64,000 nt of DNA from Apostichopus japonicus (lineage: Eukaryota; Echinodermata; Holothuroidea; Aspidochirotida; Stichopodidae). The translations under genes were made by a program, and so were the position numbers. The notes below the pieces were generated by a model. That model searched no databases, had not been told where the DNA came from, and was given only the letters and a program-made list of their open reading frames with translations. This document shows, in pieces, positions 51,788-62,647 of this stretch (positions are counted from its first letter, which is position 1; each line of letters starts with the position of its first letter). The stretch covers positions 29,669,989 to 29,733,988 of the forward strand of contig NC_092572.1 of assembly GCF_037975245.1 (NCBI RefSeq). The letters are read 5' to 3'.

Positions 51788-54700
51788 CTGTAGGATAGAA
51801 TGAAGGGATAGTATAAGAGCCATAAGGGATGCTGAACACGGCATAAACACCTGGCTATTGACGATGGTAAAAAAACTGGTCGCGAACTCTACAGGGTAAA
51901 TAGGGATGGGAATATCTGAGGTCACTTATGCAAATCAAATCTCTACAAAGAATAACAAAACACCGAAATGATCTATTTTTCCTCCCAAAATGTGGATACA
52001 TTTTCAATTGTCAGTTTCGAAAATATTCAAAATACAAACTTGCGTCACCAAGGTAACTGCTGACGATGGTTAGAATCCCTTTGTAGCCGGATATTGCTTT
52101 GTCCTCTCTTACAATACAATAGGCTGCACTTGACATAATTGACTAGAAACCGGAAATTGTGCCCAACAAAACAAAACGTACATGCCTGTGTTAGATAACA
52201 AACACACCCTGACTATATTGAGAGTTTTTCTCTAGTTCTTCTTTGGGTTAAAACCTAAGAGGATTATGAAGCTGCAAATCATAAAAACCAAAGACATTGT
52301 GGGTGGTCCCCACGACACTAAGAAGGTTTGTCCATTTACGTCACTCACAAGCATGGCTTCTGTCAAATCCTCTACTTTCATTGAAATCTTTCAATCATTG
52401 TTTTTTTCTTCAAATTCCTTTAATACCTCAAGAGTACACGTTTTGTTTTCGTCTTTGGGGGCGGGGGCAGGTTAGAGGATGGAGGGGTGATATTTGTTAT
52501 TAATAAATGACCTAATTCAGATTTACTGGGAGAAAATCATATCACGTTCTTAACTCTGACATAACACCTGGTGTTTTATGAAGGTATACTGCATTGTACA
52601 TACGCACATTGTATACATTGTACGTACATTGTATGTACATTGTGTGTAGTGTTCTACTTGCTTTACAGAAAGAGAAAATAACTGACAAGTAGGACCGTCG
52701 ACTGTCTTGGGAAAAGAAAAGAAAAAACCTTTTTTTCAGCTAAGATAACATATATATGCAATCTGACTGTCTAGATGTGACAAAAGTAACTGAGCATGCA
52801 TAAATAAACATAAACAAACAAACAAACTCATGGACAGACAAACCAATCAATGAGTCTGAAGAAAACACTGCAGAAGACACTCCTCATGCATCAGTAGACC
52901 AGATATATGTGCCTCTTAAGGGGTAACTGGTGGGAGGCGTACTGGATGTGAGTGGTTAGGTGCTTCAGATTGCAAGCTAACAGCTTTGGTCAATGCTCAA
53001 ATGAGGAGAGGGAGGAAGGGGGTGGGGGAAGGGGGTGGGGGATTTGTGTGAGAGTCATGCTCACAGTGTGAATGATGAGGTTGAGGGGCAGTGGAAGAAC
53101 AGGCAAACTTGGTGAGTGTGTGGAGCAGAGTTACGGAGAGGAACTGAAATTGAAGTGGGGAAGAGATTGTTGTTAACATTTTAAACACCCCCCTCCCCCC
53201 TCCCCCACCATCTATATAGGTTCCAACATTCATCACATAATTTGACAAATTAGAGAACCAAATTTTCTTTTTTAGTTGAAAGGAATCATCACCAATGTTC
53301 TGATTAACCTTTTGCAGGTTCAAATTGGCTAAGGTCTTTCATGACTAAGTTTTGAGGTTTCCCGAGGGTCAAACATAAACAGCGAACACAGCGAAGTGAG
53401 GTATATAAAAGAGAGAAAAAAAGGGTTTCAGTTGAAATACCGTGATGGCATTAATTCTTGAAATCTGCTGTTTCCAAATGCATTAACAACCATTTCACCA
53501 AAGTTTACTCACAGCAAAGTCTTTCAAATCTGGTACCACCAACTCCGGAATCATTTCTTTGTAAATCTTGAACTTTCCTGTGAGTGAGAAATAGACCACA
53601 TGAAAATGGCAACTTTTTGCAAGTTTACCAAATACCATCCATCTTAACGATGGTATAAAAGAAGTCAATCTCTCCACAACTACCCAGTGTACAATACATA
53701 CAGCAGTATCAAACCTCTGATCTATCAAATCTACGCTATTTAGATAAGATTGCGATTGCTTGACCGAACATACCCGTCAAACTTTATTCAATCCAAAGAG
53801 AGAACTGCTGGACAGTTCCATGATCCAATGACTATTATGGACATTATTGTTATGTTAATTTCATTCACATACTGTAAATATGACCGTACAAGCATTGATC
53901 AAAATTCAAGTTTCTTTATCAACTTCTTTATGAGATTGGAAAAGAGCGACGACTAATACCCCAATCTCTGCCCTCCCTCCCCCCTCCCCACCCTTACCCC
54001 ACACTCAGTAGAGGAAAACAGAACACCAAAGGGCATCTTAATTCCTTGCCAAATTTGCAGATCCACACATCAAGTGTAGAGTGTTCCAAGTTTTACTTTT
54101 GGAGCTATTGTGATTACAACAGTTAAATCACAATTAGAGCTCTTGACATTCGACATCCACAGAAGAACAATAGGGATTCTGTACTCAATACTATAGATCC
54201 ACACACCAAGAACGGCTTTCATGCAAGCTTACTTTTGGCGTGCTTACAGGGTTTTTAGACCTCACATGACCTTCAGCCTCCAAAGTAAACCTTACAGTTC
54301 TTGCAAACACAAAATTGTCCAGATCTACATACAGTACAAGCATACATATAAGTATCAACTACATGCAAGCCACACACTGTGAGTTATAGTGTTTACAAGA
54401 CTTTTAGGCTTTGACCAATGCTGACCTCAGATGACCTCCACTATTTTCAATAGCATTCATGTACTCACTAAGAAGGATCTAAGAATGAACTTCATCCAAG
54501 CTTCACTTTGTGAGTCATCCTGGTAACAAGGTTTTCAGAATTTGACCTGTTGACCTTTGACCTCCACCAATTTCAATAGGGTTCTTGCACTCACCAAGAG
54601 GGATCTACACCCATGTATGAACTTCATCCAAGCTTCACTTTGTGAGTTATCATGGTTACAAGGTTTTCTGTTGTCTATGAATAGTACAGTACACACTGAT

Positions 54701-57700
54701 AATACATTACTGCTACTTACCACCAACGTTCAGCCCAACAGCTTGACCTCCACGGGCTGAGGAAAATGAAAAAACATAGACAAGAAATTACTGAGACATC
54801 TATTTTGGGAATTCTTCTATTTTGGGAATTTCCAGAAAAAAATGTAATTTACTGCAACTGAATACATTTTTTCATATTTATTCAAACTATTCCAAATTCA
54901 AGACTTCAAGTATTTCACAATTCATTTAAGATATTTCATTAAAGATATTTAGGAATCTCCAAAGTGATGGAGCATTACACCAATTTATACCTATTTGGGG
55001 GTATTTAGTCTTACCATGCTACGTAAATGTGATGTTAATAACTAGTTGTTTACTAGATGGCCTCCAAATGCTCATTTTAATTGTCCAAGCAGGAATTTGG
55101 TCTTCTCAGACAAACGTTTAACTTTTAACCTGTATGTCCAGTTTGTCTAGTTTATAACTTCTCTAAAAACAATTCTTTTTTTTTTAATAGAAAACAGTAT
55201 TATTTTCAAAAAATTGGTGGAAGTTGATAGAATTATTGTACTGGGCATTCGGCTGTAAATGAGAAAAAGAAAGTGTCCACATTTAATCATCAAAGTTAAG
55301 TAGATTGTTAAACTTGTTTGTCTTTTGAAGAATATCAGTGGTTGAATTTAAAGTTATTTATGCACAATATTGATCACAAGGAGTTAGACAATTCCTTGTT
55401 TTTCTCTTGACAATGAAAACTCTGCAAAATATTCTGGGCATATAGATAACAGAAAATGGAACTTTTATAGTTTCACACATGTTCAAATCATCTAAAAGAA
55501 CATTTACATGAGTGATTACACTTCAGGTGGCATACTCCTATTAGAGTCTATATCCATCTGCCCAAATTGTTCTCCTTCAGGAAAAGTGCCAAAAAGCAGC
55601 AGGAGAACATTTTTGTTGACCTGTTATCAATCAGGATCTAGTTTGTGGGGGCTTGCATGTTGAAGAGCATGAATGGAAGTACATGTGGTGAAAAAAATTG
55701 AGGCAATTTCAGACCCCTTTAGGCCTCCCAGGAGCAGCGTACGAAAATTGTTTACTACTGAGTGAAGAGGTTTGTTTACAAGTGGAAAAAACTTCAGGCT
55801 CTGATAGCAAAAATCTGCACTGTCATGGTACAGAAAATTGATGATGCCATGAAAGGCCAACTTGTCAGCTATCTGGTGATGGGTAGCGTTTAGCTAGTGA
55901 AAACTTCTACCTAGACTTAGAGACCACATTACTTTTGTGATTTAGTAATTTTGTGAATTAGTGTGTAAGTCAATGGGGCTTTTAATAGGCGTATGCTACG
56001 TTCAGCATTTATTCCTTTCCATCAAATTACTTCTCTGGTGACCCGTTTCACGTCCAATTGGCTACAACCCCATTGCGTATTAAAACACTCCATCATATGA
56101 ACATTATCTCTATAACCCCAGAGTTGTGTTCAGAGCCAAATTTCTCTTACATAATCGACCTGTCAAACAAAGTACAGTAGCAATTTATCGCTCAAAACAC
56201 TCAGCAGAATGGAAGGAAATGATCACACACAGTACCCTTGCCAAGGAACAACACAGGATGATGCTGGTAACAATTCCTGATATAGCACTTGGTCAAACTC
56301 CGTGGAGAGAAAAACAAACTTTTTGTTTACTAATAAATATCTATATGAGTTTTTCCTATGTATCTATTTTTCTGTTTATCTTATTTATTTATCTATTTAT
56401 TAGTTTATCTATTTATAAGACTTATTTAGTGAACAAAGGACAAGAGTGAACACCATGTACACTTAGGTAATTAACTTGATTACAAAAGGAGGAGTACAAA
56501 AGATACATATATATATATATTGGGCTTGTATTACTGTATCTATGATATAATGTAAATATAGAATTAAGTCAGTCACCCATCCACTCCCCTACCCTGTCAA
56601 GCTATGAAGTTCCTTGTAAAATTGAGGAAATCAATGCATAGCACCAACTAATTGAGTAAATGAATCAATGCTGTAGTTGATCAATGAAACTGCCACAATT
56701 CTTCTTTTGATTGAATTTGATGTAATTTACTGTAGGTGCAATCACGACCAATCAACTTCTCAACAAACAATGGACATACAGTAGGTCTTAGTAAAATAGC
56801 ATGAATCATTTTGATAAAAACATGTTTTTGTGGCTCGAATTATAAGAAGTACCGAGAATAAGTAGGCCTGCAATGGCAGGATAAGTTGACCAAATAGAAC
56901 TTGACATCGCCAAAACTGTGCCACTCTGAGTTTTAGCTGCAGTTTGTTAGAAATTTAAAACATCTTTAGATTTTCATGGTGATTTTTTTCCATTGTTAAG
57001 GTTATATATTTCTAATGGAACATCATTAGCATAGTTGCAAATTAGTAGAAATGTTGGGAGTATTTAGTGGCGAAATGATTGCCAAAATTAGCTGAAAATG
57101 TTACGTTTAGACTCCAGCCAGATAATGTATTTTGTTCCAATGGCTTAAACTGGGAGTTTATACAGCAAAGGGACCATGATTTGAATGTACACCTGATGTC
57201 ATTTCTTTCTGAAAAAGACTTCAAGCATTCCATGATGCATAGTGTTCATTATATGGTCTTTATGTTAGGGCCAATGTAACTTAGTGGTTCATTTTAAGTG
57301 TTTGAACGCAGGCCAAAAACATTCCCTTTTCATGCCAAATTTATGTTGGTTTACGTTTGACACTGACATTTTGCGAGACATGTCTTAGAATTTCACTACC
57401 AGTCAGCAGCTTTGCAGTTTGTATCTCCAAAATTCATTTTTCATCAAGCATTGTTTTTGTCTTTCAGGATGGAGTTTGATAGAAATTTCAGAATATGTTG
57501 TTGGTATCATTCATTTTGTTTGTTGGTAAGGCTAAATTTCTTTCTTGACTGAGATTTTAAAACATAAAGAAACTGACCGTTTTTATTAGTCTTGCATTAT
57601 CGGCTACTGTAGTGTAGGCTATGCTAATTCTTTTAAAAATGGCGAGGCAAAACTTTCGGGTCGAAAATAAGGAAAATTATCATATTTCTAGCCAATCACA

Positions 57701-58438
57701 GATGTGCTCTGCTTTATTGGCTCCAATTATAGCGCGCTATAGCTAGGAAAGTTTTGTGATTACGTTATTGACCTGACACGGTCGATAATCAACCTTAGGC
57801 TTTACAAAATTAGCCTCCATAGCTTCTTAACACCATTCATTAGGCTCTTTCAGTCTTTGTGTAAACACGGTGTGGAAATATGGTCATGTCTACAGTGTAG
57901 TTAATCATACAGCATTCACACAAAGACCCTCATTCAAGAAAAATATTGTGGCAGGCATTGCAGGCAAATTGGTAAAAAGAGGTCATTTAACGAGCATGGC
58001 AGGTCAATTATGTTATTTCAAGAAACATTTCCCATGATAGCGTGCCACAGTTGGGGTCTATACAGCAGACCTTTAACATCACTTTTTACCACGCAATTGG
58101 TATGGTGCCGCAACAACATGTATGCATAGACTAAGCTTACTTTAGTTGATAAATTGTAGTATAGAATTTGCCTAGGTTTGTAGCGTAATTTAGGCTAATT
58201 TGCAATAGGCACACATCGTACATGTTATGATATAGCCTACATTAGGCCTAGTGTTACTAGTTAGATATTAACTAGTATTACACTAAAGTAGGCCTAAGTT
58301 ACATTGTCCGATCAACTCACAAGGATGAAACCGCTTAGTTCCCATTTTGCTAGTAATTCTGGCATAGCGGTTGCTTCCTTGGTAAACAAAACATGTTGAG
58401 AAAAACCTGTGACAATTTCCAAACCGAACACAAGCCAT
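51626..58438 (-). CDS. MRPL41: Mitochondrial ribosomal protein L41 (mL41), complete, 4 coding exons
   Basis: Structural protein of the large mitochondrial ribosomal subunit, imported into the matrix. Minus-strand exons in reading order: 58438-58321, 54756-54721, 53577-53513, 51787-51626. All introns are GT-AG and phases join exactly, giving 126 residues (human about 137). The first 30 residues are rich in Arg, Cys, Ser and Phe and have no acidic residue, as expected of a matrix-targeting peptide. Core matches to the family: ITSKMGTKRF; KEMIPELVVPDLKDFALMPY (human [20 protein letters not shown]); then TEEPVTAKEIFDACLAPQI (human [20 protein letters not shown]). The C-terminus ends soon after ENFKSG and lacks the family's Tyr/Phe-rich tail. 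Convergent with SIK2. Confidence 0.92.
51788..53512 (-). other. MRPL41 intron 3
   Basis: 1.7 kb, phase 0. Contains short alternating ACATTGTA/GTACATTGT motifs at 52596-52650 and G/C-rich tracts at 53005-53045 and 53187-53210. No gene seen. Confidence 0.85.
53513..53577 (-). CDS. MRPL41: MRPL41 coding exon 3 (residues 52-73)
   Basis: 65 nt encoding KFKIYKEMIPELVVPDLKDF and a final Ala, the most conserved mL41 segment. Acceptor CACTCACAG, donor GTGAGT; ends in phase 0. Confidence 0.93.
53578..54720 (-). other. MRPL41 intron 2 with a diverged 135-bp array
   Basis: 1.14 kb, phase 1. 54040-54680 is about five decayed copies of a 132-141 bp unit. Recurring blocks are CATCCAAGCTTCACTTTGTG, GGTAACAAGGTTTT and GACCTTTGACCTCC. 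The array stops about 40 bp before the 36-nt microexon. Confidence 0.85.
54721..54756 (-). CDS. MRPL41: MRPL41 coding exon 2, 36-nt microexon (residues 40-52)
   Basis: Found by phase and homology. An acceptor after TTTCATTTTCCTCAG and a GTAAGT donor bracket 36 nt reading SRGGQAVGLNVGG across both junctions, the Gly/basic segment expected here. Without it, exons 1 and 3 would join to give an in-frame TGA. Confidence 0.88.
54757..58320 (-). other. MRPL41 intron 1
   Basis: 3.56 kb, phase 1. AT-rich, with a short TA run near 56507 and TATTTATCTATTTAT low complexity near 56345-56410. CCAAT-type motifs lie near 57690-57735. No gene or mobile element identified. Confidence 0.85.
58321..58438 (-). 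CDS. MRPL41: MRPL41 coding exon 1 (residues 1-39)
   Basis: Start chosen at the ATG whose A is 58438, because it begins the targeting-like stretch MACVRFGNCHRFFSTC. An in-frame ATG at 58531 would add 31 residues. Ends TKRFHP plus one base (phase 1). Donor GTGAGT. Confidence 0.88.
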
Positions 58439-59330
58439 TACCACAGAACATAAAATACAATAGCCTGAGTTGAATAGAGTGATCATATAGTAATTACGTA
58501 ATAGTTCGCGCACATGGGTTACGTTGGTCAAAGGTCATATCCAAGGCAACCTAAGACCGTGGTATGTATACACAACTTGGCTGTCGCAACACTAACTCGT
58601 AACGCTGCTTGTACTGTACTATACTACGCAGAAAATGGTAGTAAAAGATGGGATCGTTGAACAATCTCTGGTCTCTGTGTTAGGATGTTGTTCTGTTTAC
58701 TTATCGATTGGCGTAGAAAACGCCAAATGATGTCTGTATAATCATCGGTGTTCGTAACTAGGAGATACAATGCCTAACTTGTAAGTTATTGCAGGTTACA
58801 CCTTAATTTATGTAGTAAATTCTAGCGTAAGCTTTTCCATTTGCGGTTGGAATTAATGATTTGTCCCGTCAGTGGCCTTACTGAAACAGTATGGAATTGA
58901 AAATCACAAATTATACAAGTGGAGGTAGGTTTTAGACATTCACAGTTAGTATAAGCCTAACGTTAGGTCATACATATGCTGTTTAGCACAGCAGTTCTAT
59001 TTAAGGACTTCACGTTACCACTAAGAAATATATTTTACTTTTAAGAAGTGCTGGTAAGTAAGCACTAACGTTACTAAGTTTTAGTATAAGCCTTGACCAG
59101 ACCCAGTAGAAATCTGGATAGTCCTAAAGCAAAGGACTAATATTCTCTAAGCTGGGATATTATTGAATTATAGAACCTACAGTATGCTTAATGCTACTAG
59201 GGCCTTTGTACATATCCTCATCACAAAGCAAACAATCATGTGTGGCAGAGACTGTATCAATTTCTGAAACTTAGGGCTTAGATCACTATGTGGCAAGAGG
59301 AAAATTAATATATGGCTTAATTAATTCAGC
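58439..59330. other. Upstream region of MRPL41, possible divergent promoter
   Basis: No coding frame recognised. No TATA box for MRPL41. A + strand donor-like GTAAGTT near 58780 could end a non-coding first exon of the + strand gene that appears at 62590; this is only a suggestion from layout. Confidence 0.3.
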
Positions 59331-59580
59331 AAAGTGGCTATTTTTATCACCAGGAGTAACAATAATTTTCGGTTACGCATGCGCAGTTTCTTTTTTAACA
59401 TGGCTATTTTTACGACCAGGAGTTTATTTTTACGACCAGGAGTAACAATAATTTCCATTTAGGGTTACCCCTACTGCATGTGCAGTTGCTTTCTTTACTG
59501 CGCATGCGTAACTGGAAATTCGCCGATGTCGTAAGAATAGTATATAATTGTTACTACTGGTCGTAAGAATAGCCACGGCC
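59331..59580. mobile_element. MULE-like foldback element, 250 bp
   Basis: Long imperfect terminal inverted repeats: GTGGCTATTTTTATCACCAG then GAGTAACAATAAT on the left, against GTGGCTATTCTTACGACCAG then TAGTAACAATTAT from the right end. Flanked by identical 10-bp direct repeats TTAATTCAGC at 59321-59330 and 59581-59590. Both arms also hold GCATGCGCAG. A 9-10 bp duplication with long TIRs fits Mutator-like elements. No coding capacity. Confidence 0.75.
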
Positions 59581-59845
59581 TTAATTCAGCTCAAATTGAT
59601 CTCATATAGCCTAGGCTAGCTTAGTAATTCATGTGAAAAGATAAATACACAGTACAGGGCACAAGAAAACAGATTATGTAAACAAGGCTAATGACCATCA
59701 AGACAATGATACACAAGCAAACAGCATCAATTTAACAATAGATGCTTACAAAAAGTTTCTTTCATTTTAGAAAAGTTAGATCAAACAAAGCCTGAAACTA
59801 CCAAATTGTGATCGCAAGGTGATTTTCATGTCATTCATAACTACA

Positions 59846-61366
59846 GTAGGCCTGAGTCGGGTAGCAAAAGTCGGACCCTGGTACCTGTGATCATTACCTG
59901 GTCGGGTAAGGGGTACCCCAAACTCCAGATTGACCAAATATTGAAGAAAAAAAAATCGTGATTAAAAAAAAATGCGAAACTAGCAAAACATGTACATAAA
60001 TGGCAAATAATTTCAGTTATTCTCTGCACATGGTACATTCTGCTGAAAAATTTCTTGTGCAGAATATTTTTCTTCAATTTTAGGATAACAAATTTAAGAT
60101 GATGAAAGTAACATGAGAAATTATCAAATTTATCAAAGAAAGAAATAAGGATATGGTTCGACTGACTTCATGTCAGGAGAGTTAAGCTACTTATTATTTA
60201 CAGGAGGCAAGGGTGTATGTAAGTAGGGCTTATATAAAGAAATAAAAAGCGTTGGCAATCAACTGCTGGTGCTGGTGTAAAAAGGCAAGAATAAAGTAGA
60301 ATACAACAGGTTAATGGGAAAATATGACTGAAGATACTCCCTAAAGGATGAAACTTAGCGAGACCAAAATATAAGGTACCAAGGGCGTAGGAACCGGGGG
60401 GGCTGGGGGGGCGCTAGCCCCCCAGTGAAAAATATGGGGGGGCGGAAGTATCATTCCGCCCCCCCCCCTGCTCCGCAAGTCAGAAAACCCCTTTTTCATT
60501 TCCAAATGAGAAAAAAATCTCATTTGGAGCACCAAATTGCATTTAAGGCCAGGTGAAAATGCAAAATTCTTTACAAAATGGAGTGGGAGTTGAAGTGTGC
60601 TACTGTATATTGCACCAAATTGCATCTGAGGCCACCTGGAAATGCAAACAAATTCCAAAGGGGAGGGGGACACCCCCTCCCCTTAGACCCCTCCCCCAGG
60701 CCGGCCATCAGTCTTCAGCCCCCCCACTCAAAGGTACCTTCCTACGCCACTGTAAGGTACTGTAGCTCACCTTTTCTACCTTCCTGCCATATCCCAAACC
60801 ACAACCAAATAAGTAGGCCCTGTTTAACTAAAATTAATTATCTCCGCCACTCATACTACATCATCATTCCTAAGCTATCCTGATAATTAATCTAGTCACA
60901 GAGCTAAATTCTATCCTGCTAGAGTCATATTCTATCTTCTCCATCCTCCTAACTCATTTCAATCAGCTATTAATCAGTTCAGTAAGCCATTCTGCCCAAA
61001 AACAAAACACGGTATAAGTTTTGAAGTGGGAATGTACTGTAGCACTTATTTTATGTGCACTGTTGCAATTGATTGATGGTTGAAATTTTGAGTTTGGTGT
61101 TGAGTGATTTTATCCACACACGAAAACGAATCAAATGTTAAGAATGGGTCAAACTTGAAGTATTAAGTAATTAAAACTACTATCTACACTACAAGACAGT
61201 TATTTCATGAAATTAATCTTCCGTATTCGCGTGTCTTGGTTAATCAAAACATGCAGACCTTTGGAATTATTGAAATCATGAGAGCACTCGCGTAGTAGTT
61301 CCGTGCACTTTCGGTTAGGGTACCCGATTGTTCGGTCGGGTATCCGGGTACCCGGCTCAGGCCTAC
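59846..61366. mobile_element. Non-autonomous DNA transposon, about 1.5 kb, interrupted
   Basis: Left end GTAGGCCTGAGTCGGGTA is mirrored at the right end as GTAGGCCTGAGCCGGGTA (one mismatch in 18). CGGGTA/TACCCG-rich subterminal sequence follows on both sides. No transposase frame is left. The MITE at 60380-60752 sits inside it. Target duplication unclear: AACTA lies beside both ends, but two bases off on the left. hAT-like is a guess. Confidence 0.65.
60380..60752. mobile_element. hAT-like MITE nested in a larger transposon, 373 bp
   Basis: Termini CAAGGGCGTAGGAA and, from the right, CAGTGGCGTAGGAA. Flanked by a perfect 8-bp target duplication TAAGGTAC (60372-60379 and 60753-60760). Interior has G/C homopolymer runs and an internal near-repeat of CACCAAATTGCAT. 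Non-autonomous. Confidence 0.87.
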
Positions 61367-61368
61367 AA

Positions 61369-61650
61369 CTAGTAAGGATGTTTTCTGATGATGCCAAGTT
61401 TTATTCTACAGTCAGCTACGACAACGATAGAGCAGTCCTGCAACATGTTTACAATTTGCAACAGTGGTCTCAAGTGTGGCAGCTTTCCTTTGATATATTT
61501 ATAAATTTAATGTTATGCATTTTGGAAGGAGAATTACTAAACACCATTATTTTTTTCATGGTAATAGTGACATTAAAATACCATGTATTGCATAGCACAA
61601 GTGAAGAGAAAGACCTGGGGGTTTTATTCTCCTTCAATTTTTGCAAGTAG
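61369..61650 (+). pseudogene. Non-LTR retrotransposon reverse transcriptase relic
   Basis: MFSDDAKFYSTVS resembles the FADD catalytic motif of LINE reverse transcriptases (Ala to Ser here). LQQWSQVWQLSF follows, and further on TSEEKDLGVLF, a standard downstream block. The stretch between them (about 61506-61590) keeps its family signature, NVMHFGR, only in the next frame, so at least two frameshifts are present. Both ends of the element are missing. It begins directly at the right edge of the 59846-61366 transposon. Confidence 0.85.
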
Positions 61651-62157
61651 ATTGGAAGTACTACAGTACAGTACAGTAGGTACAGTAGCCTAGACAGCCT
61701 AGGGCTTGTCTTGAATAAAGTCATTCTTTGAGACAAAAATCAATAATTTGATCAATGTTTATAGACTACTGTAGATGTAAATGAGTTAAGTTAGTTATAC
61801 CAAAGTATGTTTCTGCCAAAGAAATTTGTTACTTTCTGTTTGTTGGGTACAGATTATACTGTAAGCATGTTTGTTGCAATCACAATACAAACTCAAGGGG
61901 AATTTTAAACTGAGAAAGGGAGACTCATCGGGTGTTGATTTTGTTTTAAATAATAGTAGAACGGTCAGTCCTAATTATACCTTATGGACTATTTCGGGAT
62001 GTACAGTATATTAATAAAAGAAACCCTCATACAACCTATTGGATTAAAATATTATTTTGATACACCCTTTTTATTACTTTGACACACTATATACTACTTT
62101 GATACACCTGCAATGAAGATTAAGGGAGTGACAATAACAATGATAATACTGCAATAG
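61651..62157. other. Intergenic, nothing recognised
   Basis: AT-rich, with short GTACAGTA runs near 61670-61690. No gene or repeat family recognised. Confidence 0.6.
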
Positions 62158-62523
62158 AGGAGGGCGTTGTGGTCAAGTGGTTAAGGCAGTGGACTTGTGA
62201 TCTAAGGATTACAGGTTCGAGCCCTGGCCAGATCATTGCGTTGTGTCCTTGGGCAAGGCGCTTTATCTCCATTGCCTCTCTTCACCCAGGTGTATAAATG
62301 GGGACTTGCGAGGTAACTTGTAAATATAGTTGCGTGCGCCCTATGGGAAGTCCCCCGGGGGACACGTGGCTGTGGTGCACTGTGGTGCCCCAGGAGAGAT
62401 TGTTTGAATGTGCACACTTTGGTGTGTAGGTGTGACAAGTTACCAATGACCAGGGTTAAGTTGTAAAAGTCGTGTGAAAGGGCCTTGGCCCTGTAATGCC
62501 CTATAATAATAATAATTAATAAT
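62158..62523 (+). mobile_element. tRNA-derived SINE, second copy type
   Basis: A box TGGTCAAGTGG (62170) and B box GGTTCGAGCCC (62214) in a tRNA-like head, then CCTTGGGCAAGGCGCTTTAT and CTTCACCCAGGTGTATAAAT as in the SINE at 30103. The middle (GGGAAGTCCCCCGGGGGACA) and 3' part differ from that copy; the tail is ATAATAATAAT. It ends about 66 bp before the exon at 62590. Confidence 0.87.
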
Positions 62524-62647
62524 GTATATTTTCACTTGTACAGAGGTGATGGTAATGCTGAGTTCTGTTTTCATTTCTCTCATGTACAGACATTGCCCAT
62601 GGGATATGCAAGCCAATGATGCCACCTGAAAGCGTATAAACTTAAAC

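Noticed and set aside
55627..55860. 77-codon minus-strand frame in MRPL41 intron 1
   Set aside because: Looks faintly protein-like but matches nothing I know and is not needed for the MRPL41 splice chain.
62165..62235. Possible functional tRNA gene
   Set aside because: A and B boxes are present but the acceptor and anticodon stems do not pair well and a SINE body follows; treated as SINE head. The same holds at 30105-30172.
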